Origin: Fragilaria crotonensis
Taxonomy: Eukaryota > Bacillariophyta > Fragilariophyceae > Fragilariales > Fragilariaceae
DNA length: 62,470 nt
NCBI GenBank assembly: GCA_022925895.1
Contig: JAKSYS010000353.1
Coordinates: forward strand, 1 to 62,470
Direction: 5' to 3'
The translations under genes and the position numbers were made by a program. Position 1 is the first letter of the stretch. Each line of letters starts with the position of its first letter. Of the stretch, positions 43,480 to 53,536 are shown piece by piece. The notes beneath the pieces were generated by a model. It did not search any database, was not told where the DNA came from, and saw only the letters and a list, made by a program, of their open reading frames with translations.

Positions 43480-46400
43480 ATGCGAGTGCTACGGCGCGTG
43501 ACCCGTCTTGATGGTTTTATCTCCCAGGCGGACTCCTCACAACAGATTTTAGTTTCCGATACCGGGAACGACCAGACGCTCATCACTTCGGTTTGGAGGG
43601 TTATTGGGACGACGGGCCGAGAAGTTATGATGACTGGTGCGTTCGCTGGCCGTAATGTGGGCGAACTGTTCCCTGTCGTCTCGGCTGTGGCTAAGTTGAT
43701 AGGCGAGGATGGCGTTGCCTACGCGGCCTACGTACACGAAGCTTTGTTTGATTCCAATCCTGCACAGAAGGAATCTCTTCTTTCTGTGCATCAGTCCTTG
43801 CGTGATCGGCGCAACGGTATCGATGATCGAGCGCGCTGTGAAAGGGACCTTCACGGTAACCCTGGACTACAGGCCGCTCGCTTCGGTGATAAGGTCGTGC
43901 CATTTTATTTTGATGGCACGAAGTGCTTCTATGCGGTTTATCGGCTTACGGAAGAAGAGGAGCGTTCCTTGCCGAGGGTTGTCCTTACTGACGGTTCGGT
44001 TCCGTACGATCCGACAGCTCGACTGCACTCGCGGCGGCGCCCCACTACTTCTCCTGACCTGACCAATTGGAAACATCATTTAGGATTTATTCCTGACCAT
44101 GTGGTGTCGAAGACGCTGAGCGTCACGTCACAACTGGTCCCGACGGTGGAGGCTGAGACACGTGAAATCATGCGCGATCACTTTCAGACTCGTCTCCCTG
44201 AGCTCCGAGTCCGACGTGTCAACGACGCATGCTATGTCGATACGTTTTTCTCTTCCATCCCGTCGGTGCGAGGGTTCACGTGTTGGAATTTGTTCTGTTT
44301 CCAACGCACCGGGTTGGACGTCGTCTACTTGATGCGCCGGCGGTCACAGAGTCCGACTACTTTGCCTCGGATGGTGGCCGAGTGCGGCGCCCCGTTGACA
44401 TTGAAGTCGGATAACGCCCCCGAGTTCAAAGGGAAGCGTTGGGTCGATTATCTAAATTCGATGGCGATCCAGTCTGTGTTCACTGAGGCCCATCACCCGA
44501 ATGAGAACCTTGCTGAACGCCGCGGCGGTTCTTTGAAAGCCGCAACGGTTCATTTGCTGAGGGTGACGGGTTGTCCTTTACAGTATTGGTGTTTTGCACT
44601 TGAATACGTTTGCCTCTTGCGAACGGTTCTTGCACGCAGGAGTCTTGGTTGGCTTACACCACACGAAGTACATTGGGGCGACCGTCCTGACATCAGCATG
44701 TTTCGTTTCGTTTTCTGGCAACCGGTATGGTATTACCAACCGCGTCAGTCGTTTCCTAAAACTAAAATGCTAAAAGGACGTTTTCTGGGAATCGCACAGA
44801 ATGTCGGCGATGCTTTTTGTTTTTTGATCCTGACGGAACCTGAAAACGATGACGACCCGCCTCCGCAGGTACTCGCACGATCTGTTATTCGGAAGCGTTA
44901 CCCGCGTGAGGAACCGCCGGTGGTGGAAACGACTTCCCTCTCGGCACCGTTACTCTTCTATAAGAGCGACGGCATCACACCATTGGAAGATCCGGCTAGC
45001 TTTTCTACGTCGGATATTGAAGACATTTACTCCGACGTTGTGGCTGATTGTCCTTCGGATACGAGGCCACCGTTCGGTGCCATGTCGTCTCACCCTGATG
45101 GTGCTCGCGACGAAGTTTCAGACGCGTTCGACGACGGAATCCTTGAGGTTTATGGGCCGCTTACAACGCGTCCACGTCTTTCGAATGACGACTCTGATCC
45201 TCGCACCTCTGATCTATCAACTTTGGGTCCGCATTCCCAGTTGCTCCATTCAGAGGAGCGGTCTGATTCCCCACTACGTGATCATACGACTACTTTTGCG
45301 ACTGTTGAACAACCGTTTTCTTCGCCAATCTCACCGAACGATCCTGTGCTACAGTCTGCCAATTATGGTGGACATTCGGGTTTTCCCGCCGCGGTTCCCA
45401 CTGCGGATCCTTTGAACGACGGTTCGATGGATGACCGGCCAATGAGTCCAGTAGGTCCGGGATCGAATGGCGACATTCGCCAGATTACGCAGGACGAGGA
45501 CGTGGAACCCCCCGTCCTCGATGATGTTTCTTATCAACTGTCTCGAGTTACTGCGGACTCGTCAGATGATGCGATGTTCGAGAGGCTGGACGGTCACAGT
45601 TGGAAAGATGGCGTATTGTTCCTGGTGATTCGTTGGAAAACAGACGAGACGTCTTGCTTGCCGTTCTCTCAGGTGAAGCTTGACTTCCCGAGGGAAACGG
45701 CGGATTATGTGTTAAAACACAAACTCGGTTGTGCTGATGGCAAGTATCTTGGCGGTCGCTATACGCGATGGGCACGCCAATTTAATCGCCAGTACGCACG
45801 GGTCGTGCGACGTATTCTGCGTGGGCATCGCTCTATGCCCATTCGTCATGAGGTGGCGACGCCGATAATTCGAGTTTCAGAGCGTTTACCGGACGGCACT
45901 CGTCTCATTCGACGAGTGACCCGCGAGGTTTCTAACAAATCTGGCATGAGTCGAAAGAGGAAGAAGCCCGGGCGGATTAGCCGTCCTGTTGAGACCAAGT
46001 ACGGTGTAGCGGTTCCGCATAACGTTCGTCACGCCCTCGAATTGGATCGGGAGGCGGGCAACACGTATTGGGCTGACGCCATACGCAAGGAGGTTGCGTC
46101 CTTGTTGGCTCTCGACTGTTTCGAGTTCCATGACCCGGATTACAAGCCCAGCTCGGAGTTCCAGTGGACGAAGCTCACAATGATCTTCGAAGTCAAACAA
46201 GACGGTCGCCGGAAGGCACGCTTGGTTGCTGGTGGCCACATGGTAGACCCGATGGGTGTCAGCTCGCGTTCCACGGTAGTGAAAGGCATCAGTGTGCGAC
46301 TCCTTGACTTAATCGCACACCGCGACCAGCTCCCGATTCTTTGCGGAGATATTGGCAATGCCTTCATCACGGCCGATTGTTTAGAGAAGATCTATGCAAG

Positions 46401-47676
46401 AGCGGGACCTGAGTTTGACGAACGCGAGGGATCGATTCTGATTTTCAAGAAAGCGCTTTACGGTCTCCGATCGTCGAGTCGCGCTTTTCGGGCACATTTC
46501 GCGGATTTTCTTCGTTCGCTTGGTTTTTCTGCGACGAGGTACGACCGTGATGTGTGGATGCGGCAACGTGAAGAGTGCGATGGGCATGACTATATTTGTA
46601 CCCACGTGGACGACTTCAAGATAGTGGCTCGCGACCCGGAACGTTGGAAGTCGCATATCTCTGCGGCGTTTTTACTCAAATCAATTGGACCCCCATCCTA
46701 CTATTTGGGTAATGACTATAACTTTTCGAAGGATGAGAATGCGTGGGTTTTGAGTTGTGCTACCTATTTAAAGGAATGTGTTCGTCGAATTGAATCTGAT
46801 GACGAATTACCTCTTGATGGTACTCTATGGACTCATCGCACTCCCCTTCCAGAAGGATGCCACCCTGAGCTTGACGATAGCGCATTGTTAACGGACGTGG
46901 GAATCCGCAAGTATCAAATGCTTATCGGGATGGCGCAGTGGGCATGCACTATTGGGCGGCTTGACATTGCATTTGCCGTCTCTTCTCTCAGCCGATTCTC
47001 GGCAGCTCCGAGGGAGCACCACCTCGAGTTGGCGTTGCATTTGTTTGGCTATCTGAAAAAGAATCCCAATCGTCGCATCGTTCTCGATTCTCGACCGTTA
47101 GTGATCGATGAGGGTTTGCGACATGATTCCTTCCACCCCGATTTCCTTGACGACTACCCGGACGCGAGCGAAGACGTCGGTGACGACTTTCCTAAAGCAT
47201 TTGGTCGCGAGTTGGAAACCACCGTCTTTTTTGACGCGGACCATGCGCACGACCATGTCACCAGACGCTCCATTTCTGGTCTGATTGTTTTTGTTGGCAG
47301 CACCCCAGTTATATGGACTAGCAAACGTCAGGGCTGTATCGCAACTAGCACGTATTGTGCTGAGTTCGTTGCTATGCGATCAGCTGTGGAAGAGGCTATT
47401 TCGATCCGATATATGCTCCGATGCCTGGGAGTCCCGGTTACTCGACCTACTGACTTGTTTGGCGACAATTTTGGAGTCATCCAGAGTGCCGAGATCCCGG
47501 AAGGTGAATTAAAGAAGAAGCACATTGCAATATCATACCACTATGTGCGTGAGGCTATTGCAGCTCGGATCGTTAATGCCGCCTGGTGCAGGTCCGACGA
47601 GAACTTCGCGGATATATGTACGAAGGCACTCGGATCTAATATCTTCCATAGTATAGTTGAGGATTTGATGGCCTAA
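43480..47676 (+). CDS. pol: Copia Pol (protease, integrase, reverse transcriptase, RNase H)
   Basis: 1398 aa, uninterrupted. Protease motif VSDTGND is near residue 25. The integrase catalytic residues are in ACYVDTFFSS, KSDNAPEFKG and NLAERRGGS. A Ser/Asp-rich linker of variable sequence follows. The reverse transcriptase has EVKQDGRRKARLVAGGH, GDIGNAFITAD and THVDDF. The RNase H has VFFDADHAHD, ATSTYCAEFVAM and FGDNFGV. It lies in the same frame as gag, 21 bases beyond the gag TGA, so it may be made as Gag-Pol by read-through of UGA-CUG rather than from its own ATG. Confidence 0.9.
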   Translation: MRVLRRVTRLDGFISQADSSQQILVSDTGNDQTLITSVWRVIGTTGREVMMTGAFAGRNVGELFPVVSAVAKLIGEDGVAYAAYVHEALFDSNPAQKESLLSVHQSLRDRRNGIDDRARCERDLHGNPGLQAARFGDKVVPFYFDGTKCFYAVYRLTEEEERSLPRVVLTDGSVPYDPTARLHSRRRPTTSPDLTNWKHHLGFIPDHVVSKTLSVTSQLVPTVEAETREIMRDHFQTRLPELRVRRVNDACYVDTFFSSIPSVRGFTCWNLFCFQRTGLDVVYLMRRRSQSPTTLPRMVAECGAPLTLKSDNAPEFKGKRWVDYLNSMAIQSVFTEAHHPNENLAERRGGSLKAATVHLLRVTGCPLQYWCFALEYVCLLRTVLARRSLGWLTPHEVHWGDRPDISMFRFVFWQPVWYYQPRQSFPKTKMLKGRFLGIAQNVGDAFCFLILTEPENDDDPPPQVLARSVIRKRYPREEPPVVETTSLSAPLLFYKSDGITPLEDPASFSTSDIEDIYSDVVADCPSDTRPPFGAMSSHPDGARDEVSDAFDDGILEVYGPLTTRPRLSNDDSDPRTSDLSTLGPHSQLLHSEERSDSPLRDHTTTFATVEQPFSSPISPNDPVLQSANYGGHSGFPAAVPTADPLNDGSMDDRPMSPVGPGSNGDIRQITQDEDVEPPVLDDVSYQLSRVTADSSDDAMFERLDGHSWKDGVLFLVIRWKTDETSCLPFSQVKLDFPRETADYVLKHKLGCADGKYLGGRYTRWARQFNRQYARVVRRILRGHRSMPIRHEVATPIIRVSERLPDGTRLIRRVTREVSNKSGMSRKRKKPGRISRPVETKYGVAVPHNVRHALELDREAGNTYWADAIRKEVASLLALDCFEFHDPDYKPSSEFQWTKLTMIFEVKQDGRRKARLVAGGHMVDPMGVSSRSTVVKGISVRLLDLIAHRDQLPILCGDIGNAFITADCLEKIYARAGPEFDEREGSILIFKKALYGLRSSSRAFRAHFADFLRSLGFSATRYDRDVWMRQREECDGHDYICTHVDDFKIVARDPERWKSHISAAFLLKSIGPPSYYLGNDYNFSKDENAWVLSCATYLKECVRRIESDDELPLDGTLWTHRTPLPEGCHPELDDSALLTDVGIRKYQMLIGMAQWACTIGRLDIAFAVSSLSRFSAAPREHHLELALHLFGYLKKNPNRRIVLDSRPLVIDEGLRHDSFHPDFLDDYPDASEDVGDDFPKAFGRELETTVFFDADHAHDHVTRRSISGLIVFVGSTPVIWTSKRQGCIATSTYCAEFVAMRSAVEEAISIRYMLRCLGVPVTRPTDLFGDNFGVIQSAEIPEGELKKKHIAISYHYVREAIAARIVNAAWCRSDENFADICTKALGSNIFHSIVEDLMA

Positions 47677-47747
47677 GAGGAGGAGTCTGGGCTTGAGAGG
47701 AGGTGGGGTACCGGGCATTGGCACTGGCTAGTTCCAGTCGAAGAGGA

Positions 47748-47856
47748 GGTCAGGATAGGGTCGTCTGTCCTGCCGTCCACCAATGCCACGTCGTTCCCAC
47801 ACACGAGAATAGAATGTGTAATCTATATCTTAGGATCACTTCTATTAGTGCTGACA
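47748..47856 (+). repeat. 3' LTR of copia element 2
   Basis: Identical to the 5' LTR over the 107-bp core. The inner first base is g instead of t. The polypurine-like aagaggaggt lies just upstream. Confidence 0.85.
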
Positions 47857-47872
47857 GTAAACATTCTGTGAT

Positions 47873-48540
47873 ATTGTGTCGTGGATTGGTTTGCGTGTTT
47901 GGGGGAAAGCGAACGAAGTCCCTACATGCGTCTCGCTTTGTCAAAGACCCAGAGACCTGAAAACCGATCGCTCTATTGCTAGATGAACATGGTATGGTCA
48001 GTAATACAGTGTGTTATGTCTTTGATGATGACTTCATGCATCAGCGATTGCAAAATCGCCTAAAGGATATAGTCCCACACGTGTTGGTAGTAGCCGTCGT
48101 TGCCCCAGCCACGACTACGGCTTCCGCTTTGAGTCAGTCGCGGCCACAATGCAGCGATTGATATCCAAAAAGTCGAGAGAGCCATCACCCGAGACGTGGA
48201 GAGGAAAACTTCAACAACCGGACCAAATGCAGTTCGTTCCACTCTCCGAATTGATTCACGGGTGTGATGTGGTACGAGACCATGTGGAAACTGCGCTTGC
48301 AGCAGTCGGTGTCTCGTTGGGCAGCATTGATTGCCTAACAGACTTGGTTATACTTCTTTTGCATCGAATCTGGAATATGATCATCTACCCATAAATTCTA
48401 GTGCAACTGACGTATTTGCTAGCTGCTGAGAGTCGAAACTTAACTTAGAAATTGTCACAAATCAAGTCGGCCTCACATAGCCTGGGCTAGCGGAAAGGGG
48501 AAGTCGAGGCCTCGACGACAAGCGCCAAAAAATGCAGATC
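47873..48540. repeat. RING-gene 3'-flanking repeat block, copy 5
   Basis: It starts tgtgtcgtggattggtttgc, as at 28300, and keeps tttgatgatgacttcatgca and atatccaaaaagtcgagag. It ends at the 3' end of RING gene 4. Copia element 2 is inserted beside its left end. Confidence 0.6.
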
Positions 48541-48547
48541 TTCTCAA

Positions 48548-49688
48548 TCATACTGCGAAGGGGTTTGTACTTTCTCCATTCTCGATACATTTGTCAACCA
48601 CCTCGTAAGTTTCAGGATCCCACATTAGTTGTCGACAATTTGGACATTCATCATGACCTCCATGCACCCAATTCATGATACACTCACGATGATAAGTATG
48701 TGAACACAAACCGGTCACCGTATCATCTGTTGGGACTGGAGCATCATTAAAGGACGGATCAATACTTCACTGACAACAGATACTCAAAGCAAAGGGAAGT
48801 AGATGTATCACGTACCAAGAAATTCCATGCATATGGAGCACGAGACAGCGTCTGGAGCATCCTCACAAAAAACATAGTGTTTTGATTGCGGGTCGTACTT
48901 CAAGTTACTACGCCCGCCTGAGTGTTCGTCACTTTCCAACTTTGAGTGCAACAGGTGAGAATGTGTTAAATGTTGCCGACGTTCCATACGATACAATGCA
49001 CTTGGGCCGTACTTACCCTGTCTTCCATCGAAAATAGTGCCGCCAAAACGAGGGGACGTCGTGACCAAGCATGTCCAATCGGCAATGTCGGCGTTCTGAC
49101 AGGAATCGTCGGGAAGTTCTGTTGCGTTCCTTCACTATAAAGACTTGGCGCATGATAGATACACCAACGCCTGCATAAACCAGCGCCACCATTCTGCATG
49201 CACTTCATGACGCAGATACAGATACAAAGACCGAAGAAGCACGCGAAAAAAATAAAATCAAACAATATTAGAAAAGGCTGAGCTCCTGCTGGTGCAGGAG
49301 TTGGCGCGTTGGTAACTGGAGCAGCAACGGAATAATAAGTTGGGGCGGCTGGGCCGACTGGGGCAAATTGAGCAAGACTGGGAGAATACGTTGGAAGCCA
49401 GGTGTTCGGCGAAGTGCTTTCCTGACAATGACATTCCTTGAAAATCACTAAGGAAACCACAGAGCACTCTGAAATCAATCCTTGAAGTCCCGCAATCTCG
49501 AGGTCTTTGCAAGTGCATGAAGTGGTTGAGGATTCGTGCACAGGATCAGGACAGCCTAAGCTGGTTCTGACATAAGGGCTTCCAACTTCGTATCCATCGC
49601 CACAAATGGAGCAGTTTCTGCTTTGTTCACTGGCAACACTGACAAGGAGTGCTGCAACCAAGAAACTGCGCATAACTTCTCGGAGCAT
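48548..49688 (-). CDS. Membrane RING-H2 protein, gene 4 of 6
   Basis: Exons 49688-49017, 48939-48816 and 48735-48548 join in frame to 327 aa. Introns are 77 bp (GTAAGT...AAAG) and 80 bp. It has a signal peptide, an eight-Cys ectodomain of the gene 3 type (GDGYEVGSPYVRTS), a Pro/Ala-rich linker, a transmembrane segment (LFDFIFFACFFGLCICICV) and an intact RING-H2. Its upstream region (49690-49785) retains the uninterrupted sequence into which the hAT MITE inserted beside gene 3. Apparently functional. Confidence 0.8.
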
Positions 49689-50105
49689 CCTCCAGGTTTG
49701 TCAAGTTTGTTATGTTCATTCGCTGTCAACAATCAGGGCGATTGATGACGCTTTTCATCCGGGTCTTAGAACAGGAAGTGTCGACATGTTTTCTAATTTT
49801 GAATCGAATCGTTGGTTGTTGTGCATCTCTTGTTTAGTCGTGGGTTGTGTTGCATGTCTTGCTTGAACAAGTACAAGCACTGCTACCAGTTATTGTACCA
49901 GCTCTGTACCGGTAGTAGAGTAATTGGTCAATTGGAGGGCCGTATATACTATATACTCAAGTATTTATACTTGTATACGTTACAAGTACATGCTCTAAAA
50001 CGTTGCTTGTTTAAAAATGATTTGATACAGTATTAGGCGACTGATGGCTTGGAACTGGTACATGCTACCTGGTACTACGAGTACTGTACATGTGGCAGTC
50101 GTTCT
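49689..50105. other. Upstream spacer of RING gene 4, GTAC-rich
   Basis: No gene. It contains tagtcgtgggttgtgttgc (49838), a diverged form of the motif seen upstream of the other copies, and GTAC-rich stretches to 50100. Confidence 0.5.
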
Positions 50106-50109
50106 GATG

Positions 50110-50428
50110 TCATGAAGCCCCCGAGACCCTTGGTTCTATCACCAGATGAACATGCAATGGTCGATGATGTTGTGGTTTATGTCTTCGATGATGACGTCGC
50201 GCGTCAGCGATTGCAAGATCGTACCACGTTCTTTTTGTCACGGCCCCCAAAGCAGCGACTGAAATCCAAAAGTCGAGAGAGCTACCGCCCGAGACATGGC
50301 GAGAATCATCCCCACAACCAAACCTAATGCTCTTCGTAATTCAGTCAGTGCTCCCAGAGATTCCACTCTCCGTATTCATTCACTTATGGGACGTTGTACG
50401 AAACCGCGTTGGACGCTGCGATTGCAGG
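50110..50428. repeat. Orphan RING-gene 3'-flanking block, copy 6, truncated
   Basis: It matches 38290-38610 closely (VLSPDEHAMVDDVVVYVF frame, gaaatccaaaagtcgagagag). It ends abruptly at ttgcaggaa, where the DUF6824-gene duplication begins. This is a fusion of two duplicated tracts. Confidence 0.65.
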
Positions 50429-50650
50429 AACGTCGATTTCGGTGTCAGCAGCTAGCCCTGCGCCAATGCGTAAATGGATCCAACTAACAAAAAAACCGGA
50501 ACTAATGCATAAATGGATCCAACTAAGAGAACAATAATTTAACTCCGTTCTCGTTCTCGCCCTTCGATAAATCATCTCACTTCCATAATCTGATGGCGAC
50601 CATCAGGGTTGTCGTGTTCATATCTGGTTCTCAGGTGGAGGCAGTCTTTG

Positions 50651-51532
50651 TTACGCAATCAGTGCGAATAAGTCGTCAACATGCTCTACACCCGAAAGAG
50701 AGCAGGCCTCGTCGTTGTCTTCACCCATGAGTAAACGTCGCCAGAATTTGTCATCCTCATGGTCTCCGAGGAAGACTGCATTTGGATAATCAGCAAGTGT
50801 CCTTTCCAATTCGTGATTCATGTGATTTTGCTCCAACGAGTCGTGCATGGATGAGTCGATCAGCACTTTATTCAGTGCGCACTCCATGCCATCCAAGTCA
50901 TCCAAGTATTTCATCGTCAACGACCCGTGCAGACCCAGACTGTCTGGAGCCGTAACGACGTTGAGACAATGTTGCTGTTGAGAGGCAGAGTTATCGCCGG
51001 ACCTTGCATCACTGGCACCGATCGAAGCAATTCGGGTGACCTCGTCATTGAAATCTGAGTCCGGAATTGTCGTTCGCGACGCTACTGCGTCGTCGTTGAA
51101 GTCATTGTCCCAATGACCAGTAATGGAAATCTCGTCGTCCGTGGAAAAGATTGAGGAGATTGACCAGCTTTCATCTGAGTCAGATGCGGTCGGCGTTCCC
51201 CCGGCGTTGGTCGAGTTGGAGTTCCCATTGCTGTAAATGCGGGCTTGACGAGAGGCATCGCGAAACAGGTGAGCGACTTTAGTTCGTGCTTTGCCATTGC
51301 TTAGCCTCACCCAGTCACTATCATCGCTCGTCCTCATGACAAATACCATGTTCATCTTGAACAGCTCTCGAGTCGTGGCATCAACCAACCTGGTCTTGGC
51401 AGTTCGTCCCATCGCCTTGTCCATGTACTGTTCGAGGCGTCTTTCCACAACTCGTCGACAGATCCTGTTCCCTTCATGGTTGTAGTTTCGCTGTCCCCGG
51501 CCGCATACGATGTGCTTGTTGTGGAGCTGCAT
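50651..51532 (-). CDS. DUF6824-type domain protein
   Basis: 293 aa. The N-terminal 100 residues carry HIVCGRGQRNYNHEGNR (the GRG...H-x-GN signature), a helical stretch with VVERRLEQYM, and KARTKVAHLFRDAS. This agrees with my memory of DUF6824, a domain abundant in diatom proteins of unknown role and often proposed to be nuclear. The C-terminal two thirds are acidic and Ser-rich, low complexity. Start chosen at the first Met, six residues before the domain. A truncated duplicate without the domain lies at 40465-41016. Cellular role unknown. Confidence 0.7.
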   Translation of the reverse strand: MQLHNKHIVCGRGQRNYNHEGNRICRRVVERRLEQYMDKAMGRTAKTRLVDATTRELFKMNMVFVMRTSDDSDWVRLSNGKARTKVAHLFRDASRQARIYSNGNSNSTNAGGTPTASDSDESWSISSIFSTDDEISITGHWDNDFNDDAVASRTTIPDSDFNDEVTRIASIGASDARSGDNSASQQQHCLNVVTAPDSLGLHGSLTMKYLDDLDGMECALNKVLIDSSMHDSLEQNHMNHELERTLADYPNAVFLGDHEDDKFWRRLLMGEDNDEACSLSGVEHVDDLFALIA

Positions 51533-53165
51533 GTTGCTGTTTTACATCCACCTGGGAATATACCCGTGCTCGAGATGGTGTGAAAAAAGTTGACTTTGCG
51601 CAGGAGAATCTGATCTTGCAAAAGCGTTCCTCCAATTCCATTGGTCAATTCTCAATCACAGTTGGGACATCACCGCGGCAGAACCCTCAACTTGACTAAT
51701 GTAAGTGTCGACGTCATGAGGCGACCATCCGAAGGTTGCCCGGTACCAGGTACTTTTGTCGACATGTAACACCTGGTACAAGTTGTACGTTTGTGCCGAA
51801 CGGGGAATTCTGCACCCTCGCACCATTCTTTCACATTGTAAATGTCGCATACGCGTTTAAGGTTTATAAGGGACTTTCAGCAAATCTTTAAAAAGGTGTG
51901 GGCGCGCGCAACCTTAGCATTCGTTGAGTACCGGATTGTGAGCTCCGGCACTCAGAAGTTCGAGTTGCAAAAAGTTAGGACCCTTCTGGAAGGTCCGGAC
52001 GCACCGCCGGAGTCGTGGAAAATCCGAGATCAAGTACTGTATACTGTATACTACAAGTACTAGAAGCAGGATGACGATATCTGAATAGGCAATTCGAAAG
52101 ATCTTACTGAGTTCTGTCGAAATACGTTTCGAATTTTATAATTTGAATCGACAGTTGTCTCAGAATTTTGAGTCGTATTTTTTGGGGATTCTCGGCCCGA
52201 ATTCATTAAGCTGACTTGGTTGGACACGTGGTGATTCGCCTAGTTAAATTATCGACGCCAGCCCGTGGTCACCCTATCTCCTAAGTTCATGATATTATTG
52301 CTGATTTGGAGACAAGAGATCATGGCCTTGAATATTGCCAGTGAACAAAACAAAAATTAAGATACCCTTAATGGTGTAATTTGATGAAAACTAACCAAAG
52401 TATTCTCAGGTAGTATTGATGAAGTAGTCTAGTACTATACCAGTAGTACGTACTAGGCTCACGAGCTGCTGGATCATCTCTTAAAGCAATCAATTGATTT
52501 GTTATATCAATGACAAGGTCTGTCTTCTTCATTGTCAACATGCCTTTAATTCTGACACCAAAATACAATTTGAGAATGTCTTTGAGCATAGTCCTCCGTC
52601 AAAGTTGTCCCCAGCAGCCGCAGTCTTGAAGCGCCCCATCAATTCCGTGAGGGTAGGGCATCATCTCACATTGTTGTACTTCTTCTGTTGATTCAGTTGC
52701 TTTTTTGCTTTTCTACCTTCTTCAATGCTTTCTGATACCATCTGATCTGTTGATATTGTCCAGCCATTTGTTTCATTGCGTGTTTGATCGCAATAAGTCT
52801 AGACCTACCGTGGTACGTGGTACTAGTACGTAGCGTCTACCGGGTGCAGGTACTGAACTATGGGAGCAGCACGGAATGCGTAGGAGCGCATGCAGGAGCA
52901 CACCTGAATGTCGATTTTTATTGCATAAATGAATAGATCATGGCAAGGGGATTCCAGAGCCGCCAATTTTTTTGTTATTGATTAAAAACTGAACGAGTAA
53001 AAAAATTATCAAATCCTACGGCAGTTTCTACGCAACGTATACCACAGCCATTTGTCCAGAAGTGTCAGCTGTCCATCCAAGTCAACCTGCTTCTACCGGT
53101 AGTTCCCATGCTGAGTCGTTTTCAACTGAAAAAATCAAGGCCGGGGCGTTTATCATGTGGATCCT
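51533..53165. other. 1.6 kb without recognised gene
   Basis: 51656-51850 holds a short open minus frame without similarity. GTAC-rich patches lie at 51740-51785, 52425-52460 and 52810-52860. Nothing else is supported. Confidence 0.5.
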
Positions 53166-53169
53166 ACTG

Positions 53170-53302
53170 AGTGAAATTCCACTTACGGTAAGTGAAGTGA
53201 AATTCCGCTGACAATAAGTGAAATTCCACTTATCGTAAGTGGAAATTCACTTACGGTAAGTGGAATTCCACTTACTGAAAAGTGGAATTCCACTTAGAAT
53301 AA
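53170..53302. repeat. Cluster of palindromic AAGTGGAATTCCACTT repeats
   Basis: Five to six half-units of gtgaaattccacttacggtaa alternate in both orientations. They include perfect palindromes aagtggaattccactt around 53258-53273 and 53280-53296. The block can fold as one or more hairpins. Confidence 0.85.
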
Positions 53303-53536
53303 GAATACCTTGCCGGCTCGTTTGGATCAACCGTTCCAGCTACAAATATCGCAACACACGTTATTGGAAGCCAGCGTACGTGGAAATCACTTGGGTAACG
53401 GAGCTTAACGGCTAGAAATTGTTTTGTCCGGACCTTCCTGCAAAGTTCAGTTACGCAAAAACGTTTCGTCGCGCGCCCCCAAAAACATGGAAGTACTGTT
53501 GCAAAGTGCAAGTACCAGGTACTACGGGAGTTGTAG

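Larger units (their letters stand above)
41793..47856 (+). mobile_element. Ty1/copia element 2 (CoDi-type), apparently intact
   Basis: LTR cores of 107 bp (41794-41900 and 47749-47855) are identical by eye and begin GTCAG and end CTGAC. With the outer T and A the element has canonical TG...CA ends. The flanks ctaaa and gtaaa differ by one base, so the 5-bp duplication is near but not perfect. Gag and Pol are both open, which points to recent insertion. Order Gag, protease, integrase, reverse transcriptase, RNase H is the copia order. Confidence 0.9.
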
